Below, piece after piece: positions 15,777 to 23,939 of a DNA stretch of 36,300 bases. The stretch's first letter is position 1. Every line of letters begins with the position of its first letter. Origin of the DNA: Phycisphaerales bacterium (GTDB taxonomy: Bacteria > Planctomycetota > Phycisphaerae > UBA1845 > Fen-1342); NCBI GenBank assembly GCA_003162245.1, contig PMMM01000163.1, positions 392 to 36,691 on the forward strand, written 5' to 3'. Position numbers and translations under genes: made by a program. The notes below the pieces were generated by a model, which ran no database searches, had not been told where the DNA came from, and saw only the letters and a list, made by a program, of their open reading frames with translations.

Positions 15777-16946
15777 TCAGGGACGCAACACGGACGCCAG
15801 TGCGGCGCGCATCTCCCGCAAAAAGCGCTCGCGGCCGAAGCCGCGGGCCCGCTGATGGAGAACCTGCGGGTCAAACGCGAGCATCTCCCGCAACTGCATC
15901 GCTTCCACAAGCGCGGCGACCGTCGGCTGGTGGAAGAGAACGCCCGTTTCGCGGTGAACGACCGTTTCCGCCGCCCCACCCACGCCGTACGCGATGACCG
16001 GACACCCGTGTCCCATCGCCTCGACCGGCACCAAACCGAAGTCCTCCTCGCCGGGGAAAAGCACCGCGGCCGCCCGGCGGAAGTGATCTTGGACGACGGC
16101 CTCCGGCTGCCAGCCGAGCAGCTCGACGTGACGATCCCGCCGCGGATCGACGCGCCGCGTCGCGGGCCCGTCGCCGATCACGACCAGCCGGCGGCCCAGC
16201 GTACGGCAGGCGTCGATCGCCAGGTCAAGTCGCTTGTACGGCACGTGGTGGCCGACACAGAGATAGAAGTCCTCGCGCGGTCCGGTCGCCGGCTGCGGCG
16301 GTACGTCGACCGGCGGGTAAATGACGATGGCCTCGGCGCCGTACCAGCGCCGGATGCGTTCGGCCACGTGCCGGGAATTGGCGATGAATAGGTCCACGCG
16401 CCGGGCGGCCCGGCGGTCCATTTGACGTACCAGCGCTGTGGTCAACCCCCACAGCGGCCGCAGCACCGCCGGCAGCGTTTGGCGATACGCCGCGGCGATC
16501 TCAGGGTCGAATGCGTAGCGCATGGGCGAGTGGCAATAACAGACCACGCGGCTGCGCGGGTGAGCCCGCATCACCTTCGCCACCGCCGCATCGGAACACA
16601 CGACCAGATCGACGGGGGGCAGGCGCATGGCCAGCGCCGCGAAGGGCAGTAACGGCAGCAGCTTGGGATAATGCTGGCGCGCCCCGGGCAGGTATTGCAG
16701 AAGCGAGGCATGGATATGCCGGCGGGCCAGCGGCGAGCCCGCCAGCCCTCCCGGATCGTGGACCAGCGTGTAAATCGGGCAGTCTGGCAGCAACTCGCCG
16801 AGGGCTTCCAGCACCTTCTCCCCGCCGCGACGCCGGACCAGCCAATGGTGCGTCAAAACGGCGGAGCAGCGCAGCGGTTCGACGAGCTTGGGCTCTTCCA
16901 GAAACGGCACGCGCGACCTTCCCGGATGGCACTCGGCCGGCGACAT
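15777..16946 (-). CDS. GT4 family glycosyltransferase (WbaZ/mannosyltransferase-like)
   Basis: A 389-residue cytoplasmic GT-B enzyme. The N-terminal half has THHWLVRRRGGEKVLEALGEL, where a glycine-rich loop follows the first strand, and VVCYCHSPMRYAFDPE, a block seen in WbaZ-like mannosyltransferases. The C-terminal half has YLCVGHHVPYKRLDLAIDA, VVIGDGPATRR, and PGEEDFGLVPVEAMGHGCPVIAY, the GT4 E-x7-E motif that binds the donor nucleotide sugar. It likely transfers a sugar from a nucleotide donor in surface polysaccharide synthesis. The ATG at 16946 has no strong ribosome binding site; a start slightly downstream is possible. The gene is divergent from the squalene synthase gene, with under 100 bases between starts. 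Confidence 0.87.
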   Translation of the reverse strand: MSPAECHPGRSRVPFLEEPKLVEPLRCSAVLTHHWLVRRRGGEKVLEALGELLPDCPIYTLVHDPGGLAGSPLARRHIHASLLQYLPGARQHYPKLLPLLPFAALAMRLPPVDLVVCSDAAVAKVMRAHPRSRVVCYCHSPMRYAFDPEIAAAYRQTLPAVLRPLWGLTTALVRQMDRRAARRVDLFIANSRHVAERIRRWYGAEAIVIYPPVDVPPQPATGPREDFYLCVGHHVPYKRLDLAIDACRTLGRRLVVIGDGPATRRVDPRRDRHVELLGWQPEAVVQDHFRRAAAVLFPGEEDFGLVPVEAMGHGCPVIAYGVGGAAETVVHRETGVLFHQPTVAALVEAMQLREMLAFDPQVLHQRARGFGRERFLREMRAALASVLRP

Positions 16947-17039
16947 CGCGACCAGCGGTGAATGGTAGCCGTACCGCCACCGACCGGCGACATGAAAAAG
17001 GCTTCCGCCCCCTGTCTCGCGTTAGAATACCGGCCAGAG

Positions 17040-17981
17040 ATGGACCCGTTTGTAGACCAGCATCTACAGGGCGTGTCGCGCACCTATGCGCTGCTCGTGC
17101 CGCTGCTGCCGCCGCCGCTGGACGACACGGTGGGGGTTTCCTACCTCCTCATGCGCATCGTGGACACGCTTGAGGATGCCCCGCAGCTCTCGACCGACGA
17201 GCGAGTGTGCTGCTTCCAGCAACTCGACGCTGCGCTGGGCGGGGATGCGGCGGCCATAGAGGCGTTGACGCGCCCGATCGGCGATCTGCACGCCGAGCGC
17301 GCGCTGCTGCGTGCGGCGCCGGAGGTCTTCGCCCGGGTCGCAGCGTTCGAGCCCGGCGACCGCGAGGCGGCGTCTTCCTGCGCCCGCGCCATGAGCGCGG
17401 GCGTGCGCACGCTGCTGGCTCGCAGTGCAGTTTGCGGCCTGCCGTATCCCGCGGTTCGCGACGCGACCGAGCTACGTGAATACTGCTACTACGTCGCGGG
17501 AGTGGTCGGCGAGATGCTGTGCGCCATGATGGCGCGACACCTGGAGTGTCCGGCACTGCTGCAACTGCGCCCGCAGGCGACGGAGCTGGGCATCGGCCTA
17601 CAGCTCGTCAACATACTCAAGGACACGCCGCGGGACGCGGCGCAGGGGCGGCGCTACCTGCCGCGCGCCGTGGAAGGGGGCCCATCGCACGCAACGATCT
17701 ACCAGGCGACGCTGGGTATGGCGCGGCAATGCCTGCAACAGGGCATCGATTACGTGCTGGGTCTTCCGGCCAGTGCCCGCGCGCTACGCTCGTTTTGCGG
17801 GCTGCCGATCGCCTGGGGAGCGCTGACGCTGACCTGCGCCGAGCGCGAGCCCGCGCGGGCGAAAATCGGGCGCAGCGCAATTCAGCACTCGATCGGCCAA
17901 TTCGCGACCCTGGCGGGCGACGACGCGGCGCTGCGCGGCTGGCTAACCTCGCTCCTCCGGCCGCCCGTCGCGGTCGCGTGA
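17040..17981 (+). CDS. Squalene/phytoene synthase family protein
   Basis: A 313-residue all-helical prenyl-condensing enzyme. The first Asp-rich motif is Asp42-Thr-Leu-Glu-Asp46 after YLLMRIV. The second is Asn191...Asp195...Asp199 in LVNILKDTPRDAAQGRRYLP. The block YCYYVAGVVGEML resembles squalene synthases (farnesyl diphosphate farnesyltransferases) more than HpnC/HpnD, so squalene or dehydrosqualene is the likely product; phytoene cannot be excluded. The start is uncertain: the ATG at 17040 follows a TAGAAT (17023-17028) by only 11 bases, suggesting a leaderless mRNA, while an ATG at 16992 would add 16 residues with no clear binding site. No other terpenoid gene is nearby. Confidence 0.85.
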   Translation: MDPFVDQHLQGVSRTYALLVPLLPPPLDDTVGVSYLLMRIVDTLEDAPQLSTDERVCCFQQLDAALGGDAAAIEALTRPIGDLHAERALLRAAPEVFARVAAFEPGDREAASSCARAMSAGVRTLLARSAVCGLPYPAVRDATELREYCYYVAGVVGEMLCAMMARHLECPALLQLRPQATELGIGLQLVNILKDTPRDAAQGRRYLPRAVEGGPSHATIYQATLGMARQCLQQGIDYVLGLPASARALRSFCGLPIAWGALTLTCAEREPARAKIGRSAIQHSIGQFATLAGDDAALRGWLTSLLRPPVAVA

Positions 17982-18010
17982 CGCCGGCAGATTCTCGGCG
18001 TGAGCCCGAA

Positions 18011-18038
18011 GCCCACCGTGCACGGCCGGGCGGGTTTT
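18011..18038 (+). terminator. Probable terminator after the squalene synthase gene
   Basis: GCCC (18011-18014) pairs with GGGC (18028-18031), enclosing CCG-TGCA-CGG (18016-18025), and GGGTTTT follows. It lies 30 bases past the stop codon at 17981. The stem is short and interrupted and the T run is only four bases, so this call is moderate. Confidence 0.45.
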
Positions 18039-18105
18039 CCTTGGCGTGCCGGCGGCGGTGGGGTATCGTCAATGGGGTACAGCTCCTTGCGAAGGGAACC
18101 ACGTT

Positions 18106-21100
18106 ATGCCTGCGCAAGTCAACGCCGCCCCGGACTCATGGGCCCGCCAGTACGCCGAACTGCTGACGGAATACGCGGAGCGCCCGTCGCCCGAACTGCT
18201 CCGCCGCGCCGCCGATCTCGGGCGCACGCGACGGCAGCGGGGGACGGCGTTGGGCGAAATCGCCGCAGCGCACACGTCGGCATTGGCGGCCCTGCTTGGC
18301 CAGCGCGGGGGCTCGACGCCCGAGCTGGTGCAGGTCGTGAGTCCGGTGCTTAGCCAGTGCCTGGAGGGCTATGGCGCCGCGTGCGAAGAGGAGTTGCAGA
18401 CGCAGCGCGCTGCGCAGCGTCGCTTCCGCGAGATGGCCGACTGCGCGCAGGCGTTTCTGTATCGGATCCGGCTGGACGACGGCTCCTTCGAGTACGTCAG
18501 CCCGTCGTGTGACCAGCTTACCGGTTTCACCGCCGACGAGCTGCGCGCCATGGGACCGGCCAGCGTGTTCCGGCGGGTCCATCCGGAGGACCAGCCGCAC
18601 GTCCTGACGCCGCGGCGGGACGTGGAGGCTGCGCCGGCGGAGGACCGTTGGCAGCGGCCCTTCGCGTTTCGGTTCCGGAACCGCCAGGGGGAGTACCGCT
18701 GGTTCAGCGGGGCGCGCGTGCTGATCCGGAACGACGACGGCGAGCCCGTCGCCGCTGTCGGGACGTTTCAGGACGTCACCGTCCAACGGCAAGCCGAGGA
18801 GCAGCTGCGGGCCAGCGAGGCTGAGCTCCGCCGGCACCGCGAACAGCTCGACGAGCTGATCGCGCAACGGACGGCAGACCTCGCGCGGCTGAACGAACGC
18901 CTGCAAACGGAGCTCGCCGAGCACCGGCGGATGGAGCAAGCGCTGCGTGAGAGCGAGGAGCGCTTCCGTCAACTCGCCGAGAACATCCGGGAGATCTTCT
19001 GGCTGTCAGAGCCGAAGAATCGGAAGTCGCTGTACGTCAGTCCGGCGTTCGAGGCGATCTGGGGACGTCCACGTGAGGACGTTTACCGCGATCCGCAGGC
19101 GTGGCTGAGTAGTATCCACCCCGAGGATCGGGCCACCACGTGGGCGAGCTTCGAGGAACAGAACCGCGGGCTGGCGACCGACTGCGAGTACCGCATCCTT
19201 CGGCCCGACGGCACGATCCGGCGCATCCGCAATCGCGGCTTTCCGATCCGCAATGCCGCGGGAGAGGTCTATCGCGTCGCGGGCATCGCGGAAGACGTGA
19301 CGGCGCAGCGGCGGATCGAGGAAGAGCTGCGGCAATTCAAGGCCCTTTCGGACCAGGCCGCCTACGGGGCGGCGATGATCGATATGACGGAGCACGTGAC
19401 TTACGTGAATGACGCCTTCGCCCAGATGCACGGGTACACGCCGGACGAGCTGCTGGGCCGGCACGTGTCCGTTTTTCACGACGCGGAGCAGATGCCGCGC
19501 GTCGCCGATCTGCTGGCGCGGCTGCGGCGTGACGGCCGCGTACTGGGGGAGGAGGTCTGGCACGCCCACCGCAGCGGCCGGGTCTTCCCGACGCTCATGA
19601 ACATCACCCAGATTGCCGACGAGCACGGGCGGCCGGCGTTCATGTCCGGGACCGCCATCGACATTACGGAGCAGCGCCGGGCCGAGGAGGTGCTCCGGCA
19701 GAGCGAGAGCCAACTGCGGCTGATTACGGACAACGTGCCGGCCATGATCGTGTACGTCGATGCCCAGCGCCGCTACCGCTTCGTCAACGAACGCTTCACC
19801 AAGTGGCGCAGCGTTTCGCGGGAGCAAGTGCTCGGTCGGCCCGTGCGCGCCGTGCTCGGAGACGAGCTCTACGCCGCAATTGAACCGCACCTGTCGGCAG
19901 CGCTCGCGGGCGAACAAGTGAGCTACGAGCGGCGGGGCGACCGTCCGGGTGAGCCGGAGTGGCGCAGCGTCACTTACGTGCCGGACCGCGACGCGCGCGG
20001 CGCCGTGCAGGGTGTCTACGCGCTCATTCACGATATCACCCAGCAGAAGCGAACCGAGCAGACGCTGCGCGAGAGTGAGGAGCGGTGGCAGCGCGTCCTG
20101 ACGGAGATGCCGGTCCTGCTCGACGCGTTCGACGCCCAGGGGAATATCGTCGTCTGGAACCGCGAGTGCGAACGAGTGACCGGGTACGCGGCATCGGAGG
20201 TCATCGGGAATCCGGACGCGATGCGCATGTTCTATCCCGACGCTGCCTATCGCGCGCTCGTGCTGGCGAGCATTCGTCAGGAGCACGGCGACCACCACAA
20301 CGTGGAGTTTGAGCTCACGTGCAAGGATGGATCGCGACGCACGATCGCCTGGTCCAGCATCTCGGGTGCGGTCCCGATTCCCGGGTGGGCGACGTGGGGT
20401 GTCGGCATCGATGTGACCGAGCGGGAGCGGGCGGAAGCCGCCCTGCGCGCCAGCGAAAAGATGTTCCGCACGCTGGCCGAAACGGTCCCCGCCGCCATCA
20501 TGATCGGCCGGGGCGATTCGATGCGCTACGCGAACGAGACCGCCGCCCGCATTGCTGGCTGCACGTTGGACGAGTTCCTCGCGCGGAGCCCGTGGGCGTT
20601 TGTCCATCCCGATCATCAGGAACTGGTCCGGCAGCGGAGCCTGGCCCGGCAGGCGGGCCAGCCCGCGCCCTCACGCTACGAAATCCGCGTGGCGGGCAAA
20701 GACGGCGGCGAGCGCTGGCTCGACATGTCCGTCGCGACCGTGGAATACGAGGGCTGGCCGGCCAGCCTTGTGGCCGCACTCGACATCACCGAGCGCAAGC
20801 AGGCGGAGGAGGCGGCGCGGCAGCACCAGGAGCAACTGGCCCATGTGGCGCGCGTCAGCGCCGTGGGTGAGATGGCATCCGGCCTCGCCCACGAGCTGGC
20901 CCAGCCGCTGACTGCGATTCTCTACTTCGCCAAGGGCTGCATCACGCGGCTGACCTCCGGCGCCTGGGGCCCGGCGGAGGCCGTGCGCACGCTGGAAAAG
21001 GTGGCGGCCCAGGCCGAGCGCGCCGGCGTGTTCATTCGCCAACTCAAGACCTTCGTACGCAAGGCCGAGCGGCAGCGGGTGCGCAGCGACCTGAACGGGA

Positions 21101-21531
21101 TCGTGCGCGAGGCGCGCACGCACCACGTCGATGTCCGGCTGGACCTGGCCCAGGAGTTGCCCGCCGTCGTCGTCGATCCCGTCCAGATCGAGCAAGTGCT
21201 CTTGAACCTGGCGCGGAACGGGATCGAGGCGCTGGCGCCGTTGCCGGCGGAGCAGCGCGTACTGACGATTCGAACCGTGCGCGGCCCGGACGACACGGTC
21301 CAGGTGAGTGTCAGCGATAGCGGACCGGGAGTTCCGCCCGAGTCGGTGCCGCTGGTGTTCGATCCGTTCTTCACGACGAAACCCGGGGGCACGGGCCTGG
21401 GGCTCTCCATCAGCCGCTCGCTCGTCGAGGCGCACAACGGTAAGCTATGGGTCGAGGGCGGCCCTGCCGGAGGTGCGGTCTTCAGTTTCGTACTGCCCGT
21501 GGCCGAGGGTGCGGTCGATGCCGGACGCTGA
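18106..21531 (+). CDS. Multi-PAS sensor histidine kinase with RsbU-N-like head
   Basis: A 1141-residue kinase. The ATG at 18106 is chosen because GAAGGGA lies eight bases upstream. Residues about 1-85 resemble the helical N-terminal domain of RsbU phosphatases. Six PAS domains follow (about 106-225, 285-402, 408-522, 529-645, 658-775, 785-898), most ending in a D(V/I)T-type PAC motif, with a coiled coil at about 225-285. The kinase core has His929 in AHELAQPL (phospho-acceptor), then the N box LLNLARNGIEAL, G1 DSGPGVPPE, F box DPFFTTKPGG and G2 TGLGLSI. No membrane segment is visible, so sensing is probably cytoplasmic. The H-box type is that of FixL/TodS/DctB-like kinases. The next gene, a FixJ-type regulator, overlaps it by 14 bases and is the obvious partner. 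The signal is unknown; no heme-ligand motif was recognised. Confidence 0.92.
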   Translation: MPAQVNAAPDSWARQYAELLTEYAERPSPELLRRAADLGRTRRQRGTALGEIAAAHTSALAALLGQRGGSTPELVQVVSPVLSQCLEGYGAACEEELQTQRAAQRRFREMADCAQAFLYRIRLDDGSFEYVSPSCDQLTGFTADELRAMGPASVFRRVHPEDQPHVLTPRRDVEAAPAEDRWQRPFAFRFRNRQGEYRWFSGARVLIRNDDGEPVAAVGTFQDVTVQRQAEEQLRASEAELRRHREQLDELIAQRTADLARLNERLQTELAEHRRMEQALRESEERFRQLAENIREIFWLSEPKNRKSLYVSPAFEAIWGRPREDVYRDPQAWLSSIHPEDRATTWASFEEQNRGLATDCEYRILRPDGTIRRIRNRGFPIRNAAGEVYRVAGIAEDVTAQRRIEEELRQFKALSDQAAYGAAMIDMTEHVTYVNDAFAQMHGYTPDELLGRHVSVFHDAEQMPRVADLLARLRRDGRVLGEEVWHAHRSGRVFPTLMNITQIADEHGRPAFMSGTAIDITEQRRAEEVLRQSESQLRLITDNVPAMIVYVDAQRRYRFVNERFTKWRSVSREQVLGRPVRAVLGDELYAAIEPHLSAALAGEQVSYERRGDRPGEPEWRSVTYVPDRDARGAVQGVYALIHDITQQKRTEQTLRESEERWQRVLTEMPVLLDAFDAQGNIVVWNRECERVTGYAASEVIGNPDAMRMFYPDAAYRALVLASIRQEHGDHHNVEFELTCKDGSRRTIAWSSISGAVPIPGWATWGVGIDVTERERAEAALRASEKMFRTLAETVPAAIMIGRGDSMRYANETAARIAGCTLDEFLARSPWAFVHPDHQELVRQRSLARQAGQPAPSRYEIRVAGKDGGERWLDMSVATVEYEGWPASLVAALDITERKQAEEAARQHQEQLAHVARVSAVGEMASGLAHELAQPLTAILYFAKGCITRLTSGAWGPAEAVRTLEKVAAQAERAGVFIRQLKTFVRKAERQRVRSDLNGIVREARTHHVDVRLDLAQELPAVVVDPVQIEQVLLNLARNGIEALAPLPAEQRVLTIRTVRGPDDTVQVSVSDSGPGVPPESVPLVFDPFFTTKPGGTGLGLSISRSLVEAHNGKLWVEGGPAGGAVFSFVLPVAEGAVDAGR

Positions 21532-22147
21532 GCCCAAAGTCTTCGTGGTCGATGACGACGACGCCCTGTGCGATGCGCTCCGGGAGTTTCTCGAGGCGCA
21601 AGGTCTCCCGGTGGAGGCCTACAACTCTGCGGAGGCCTTCCTGGCCGCCGGTGGCCCCGCGCGGCCGGGGTGCCTGGTGCTCGACGTGCGCATGCGCGGG
21701 ATGAGCGGGATCGAGCTGCAAGGCCGGCTCGCGGCCGACGGCTTTGCGCTGCCCGTGATCGTCATTACCGGCCACGGGGACGTCCCGATGGCGATCCGCG
21801 CCGTCCGGAATGGCGCCGTGGACTTCCTGGAGAAACCGGTCCCCGATCAGCTCCTGCTCGAACGCATCCGCCACGCCCTCGCGCTGGACGCGCAGCGGCG
21901 GCTCGCGGCGGAGGAACGCAACGCCGCGGCCGCCCGGCTCGGCACGCTGACGCCCCGCGAACGCCAGGTCATGGACCACGTGCTCGCCGGCGAGTCGAAC
22001 AAGCAGATCGCCGCCGCGTTAGGCATCTCCGTGAAGACGGTCGAGGCGCACCGCAAGCGCGTGATGCAGAAGATGGGGGTCCACTGCGTCGTCGACTTGA
22101 TGCGGGCCGTCACGCAATCCGAGCCCCCGCGTCCCGCACGCGAATGA
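21518..22147 (+). CDS. FixJ/NarL-type response regulator
   Basis: A 209-residue two-domain regulator. The receiver (1-120) has the acidic pocket VVDDDDAL, the phospho-acceptor Asp56 in LVLDVRMRGMSG, the conserved Thr in VIVITGHGD and Lys in FLEKPV. The C-terminal LuxR-type helix-turn-helix (about 140-200) has LTPRERQVMDHVLAG, NKQIAAALGISVKTVEAHRKRVMQKM; this arrangement is that of FixJ/TodT/TtrR. The start at 21518 lies inside the kinase gene (14-base overlap), which implies translational coupling and a dedicated pair. It should activate genes once phosphorylated; its targets are not identifiable, although the membrane glycosyltransferase gene follows within 137 bases on the same strand. Confidence 0.93.
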   Translation: MPDAEPKVFVVDDDDALCDALREFLEAQGLPVEAYNSAEAFLAAGGPARPGCLVLDVRMRGMSGIELQGRLAADGFALPVIVITGHGDVPMAIRAVRNGAVDFLEKPVPDQLLLERIRHALALDAQRRLAAEERNAAAARLGTLTPRERQVMDHVLAGESNKQIAAALGISVKTVEAHRKRVMQKMGVHCVVDLMRAVTQSEPPRPARE

Positions 22148-22203
22148 GCAGATCGCACGCGCCTGCCTTGGAGAACGCCAACCCTCCGCAGCGCTGCCGG
22201 ACG

Positions 22204-22209
22204 TATAAT
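22204..22209 (+). promoter_or_regulatory. Perfect -10 box upstream of the GT-C gene
   Basis: TATAAT stands in a very GC-rich gap between the response regulator and the glycosyltransferase gene at 22285. No recognisable -35 box lies 16-18 bases upstream, as expected for a promoter needing an activator, which could be the adjacent FixJ-type regulator. Confidence 0.4.
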
Positions 22210-22284
22210 CGCTCGCCCCGCGAGCCCACGCTGCGGCCCCGGCGTGCCGGGATCGGCTGACCCGGGTTCGCGGGTACGAGGACG

Positions 22285-23928
22285 ATGGTGTCACCGTCCA
22301 GCCGCACCAGCACACGGTCGTTTCGTTGCGTGCTCCTGGCCCTGCTTGTCGTCGCCGGCGTGTGGCGTGCAGGCATGGCGGCGGCGCTGCCGGTGATCTC
22401 GCGCGACGGCGTGGTCTTCTGCGCGTACGCCCGCGCGCTCGACGCGCAGGGCTGGGCGTACCTGCGGACGCCCGAGACGCGCCAGCATCCCTTGTTCCCG
22501 GCCTTGATCCTGGCGGTCCGGCGGGCCGCGGGCGGACTCGGCGCACCCGACACGCCCATGACCTGGCAGCACAGCGGGCAGGTCGTGTCGTGGACGGCCG
22601 GGATGGCCGTCATCGCCCTGACCGGTCTGCTCACCGCACGGTTCATCCGGCGTCTCCAACTCCCGGTGCACGAGCACAGCACCGTCCTGCTGGCGATGCT
22701 CCTGGCGGCGGTGCTGGATCAAAACGTCTGGCTGTCGGCCGACGTCATGTCCGATCAGGTCCACCTGGCCTTCTATCTTGCCGCGGCGTGCCTGCTGCTG
22801 AAGCTGGAGAGTGCACCGACGGCGCTCGGCGTGGGCCTGCTGGCCGGGCTCGCGTTCCTGACCCGCCCGGAGGGGCTCATGCCGGTCATCGGCGGCCTGG
22901 CCGTGCTTGCCACGCAGCGGAAGCGGATCGCCTGGCGACCGCTGGCCGGGCGCGCGGCGTTGCTCCTGCTGGGGTTCGTCGTGTGCGCCCTGCCTTACTG
23001 GTTGGCCGTCGGTCGTCTTTCCGCCAAGAAAGACCCGCGCGACTGGCTCCCGCGCGAAAACGCCGCGGCGGTGAGGAACTGCGCCGCAGCCGTCAATCGC
23101 GCGCCGGTGGCGGACGAAGACGGTGACGCATCGCCCGGCACGGCGTTAGCGCGCCTGACCACGGTCGACCTGCGCTGGTACCAGGTGGCGCCGTTCGCTC
23201 TCTACAAGTTGCTCCGCGCGGGACGCGTGATCGTGGTCCTTCTGGCCGTGCTCCCGCTCATCAACCTGCGCCGCCGGCTGCTGGGGCCGGAGCTCATCGG
23301 TGTGTCAACCTGCGCCGCCGGCCACTTCGCCCTCACCCTGATCCTGTTGTCGCATTACGGCTACCTCGATCCTCGTCACACGCTGGTCATCGTCATGTTG
23401 CTCATGCCGCCGGCCGCCCTGTTCCTCGGGCGTGTGCTTCACTTGCTGCGCCAGCGCGGCCAGACCTGGCTCTCGGTTTTGGTCCTGACCGCGTGTGTGC
23501 TGCCGCTGGCGGCCTACGCGGCCCGCGTGCCGAATCGCCAGGATCGCTTTCTGGCCGACGCGACGCACTGGCTGACCGCACACGACCCCAACCTGCAATC
23601 CAAGCGGCTCGTCGGCGGCAGCAGCACCCGCCGCATCGCGTTCTACGCCGACATGCGCTGGGACCAGTGGTTCGAGGACCCAAACGATGTGCGGTCGCTG
23701 CGGGCGCAGCTTCTGGGCGGCGGGCCGGGGTATTTCGCGGTCGAGGTCGATCCGGCGGGCTCCGGCCGCAAAGACTCGGAGCGCGCCGGCAGTCGTGAAA
23801 TGGTGGAGCACCTGCTCGCCGACGCCGAAATCGCGGCCCACATGCGGCTCGTCCACACAGAGACGGGACCGAATGGCAGCGAACTCCAGTTGTTTGAATT
23901 CCTGCCGGCGCCAACCACGCTGCCGTAG
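22285..23928 (+). CDS. GT-C membrane glycosyltransferase (GT39/ArnT-like)
   Basis: A 547-residue polytopic inner-membrane protein with roughly ten hydrophobic segments in residues 10-420 and a soluble C-terminal part (about 425-547). The first extracytoplasmic loop has ISRDGVVF, the position where GT-C enzymes carry their catalytic acidic residue. GLAFLTRPEGLMPV is a further block of GT39/ArnT-like proteins (Thr-Arg-Pro-Glu-Gly). These enzymes transfer a sugar from a polyprenyl phosphate to proteins or lipids on the outer face of the membrane. Donor and acceptor are unknown. The ATG at 22285 has a modest GAGGAC site upstream. It follows the two-component pair and ends 11 bases from the convergent ThuA gene. 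Confidence 0.78.
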   Translation: MVSPSSRTSTRSFRCVLLALLVVAGVWRAGMAAALPVISRDGVVFCAYARALDAQGWAYLRTPETRQHPLFPALILAVRRAAGGLGAPDTPMTWQHSGQVVSWTAGMAVIALTGLLTARFIRRLQLPVHEHSTVLLAMLLAAVLDQNVWLSADVMSDQVHLAFYLAAACLLLKLESAPTALGVGLLAGLAFLTRPEGLMPVIGGLAVLATQRKRIAWRPLAGRAALLLLGFVVCALPYWLAVGRLSAKKDPRDWLPRENAAAVRNCAAAVNRAPVADEDGDASPGTALARLTTVDLRWYQVAPFALYKLLRAGRVIVVLLAVLPLINLRRRLLGPELIGVSTCAAGHFALTLILLSHYGYLDPRHTLVIVMLLMPPAALFLGRVLHLLRQRGQTWLSVLVLTACVLPLAAYAARVPNRQDRFLADATHWLTAHDPNLQSKRLVGGSSTRRIAFYADMRWDQWFEDPNDVRSLRAQLLGGGPGYFAVEVDPAGSGRKDSERAGSREMVEHLLADAEIAAHMRLVHTETGPNGSELQLFEFLPAPTTLP

Positions 23929-23939
23929 CGCCAGCGCCG

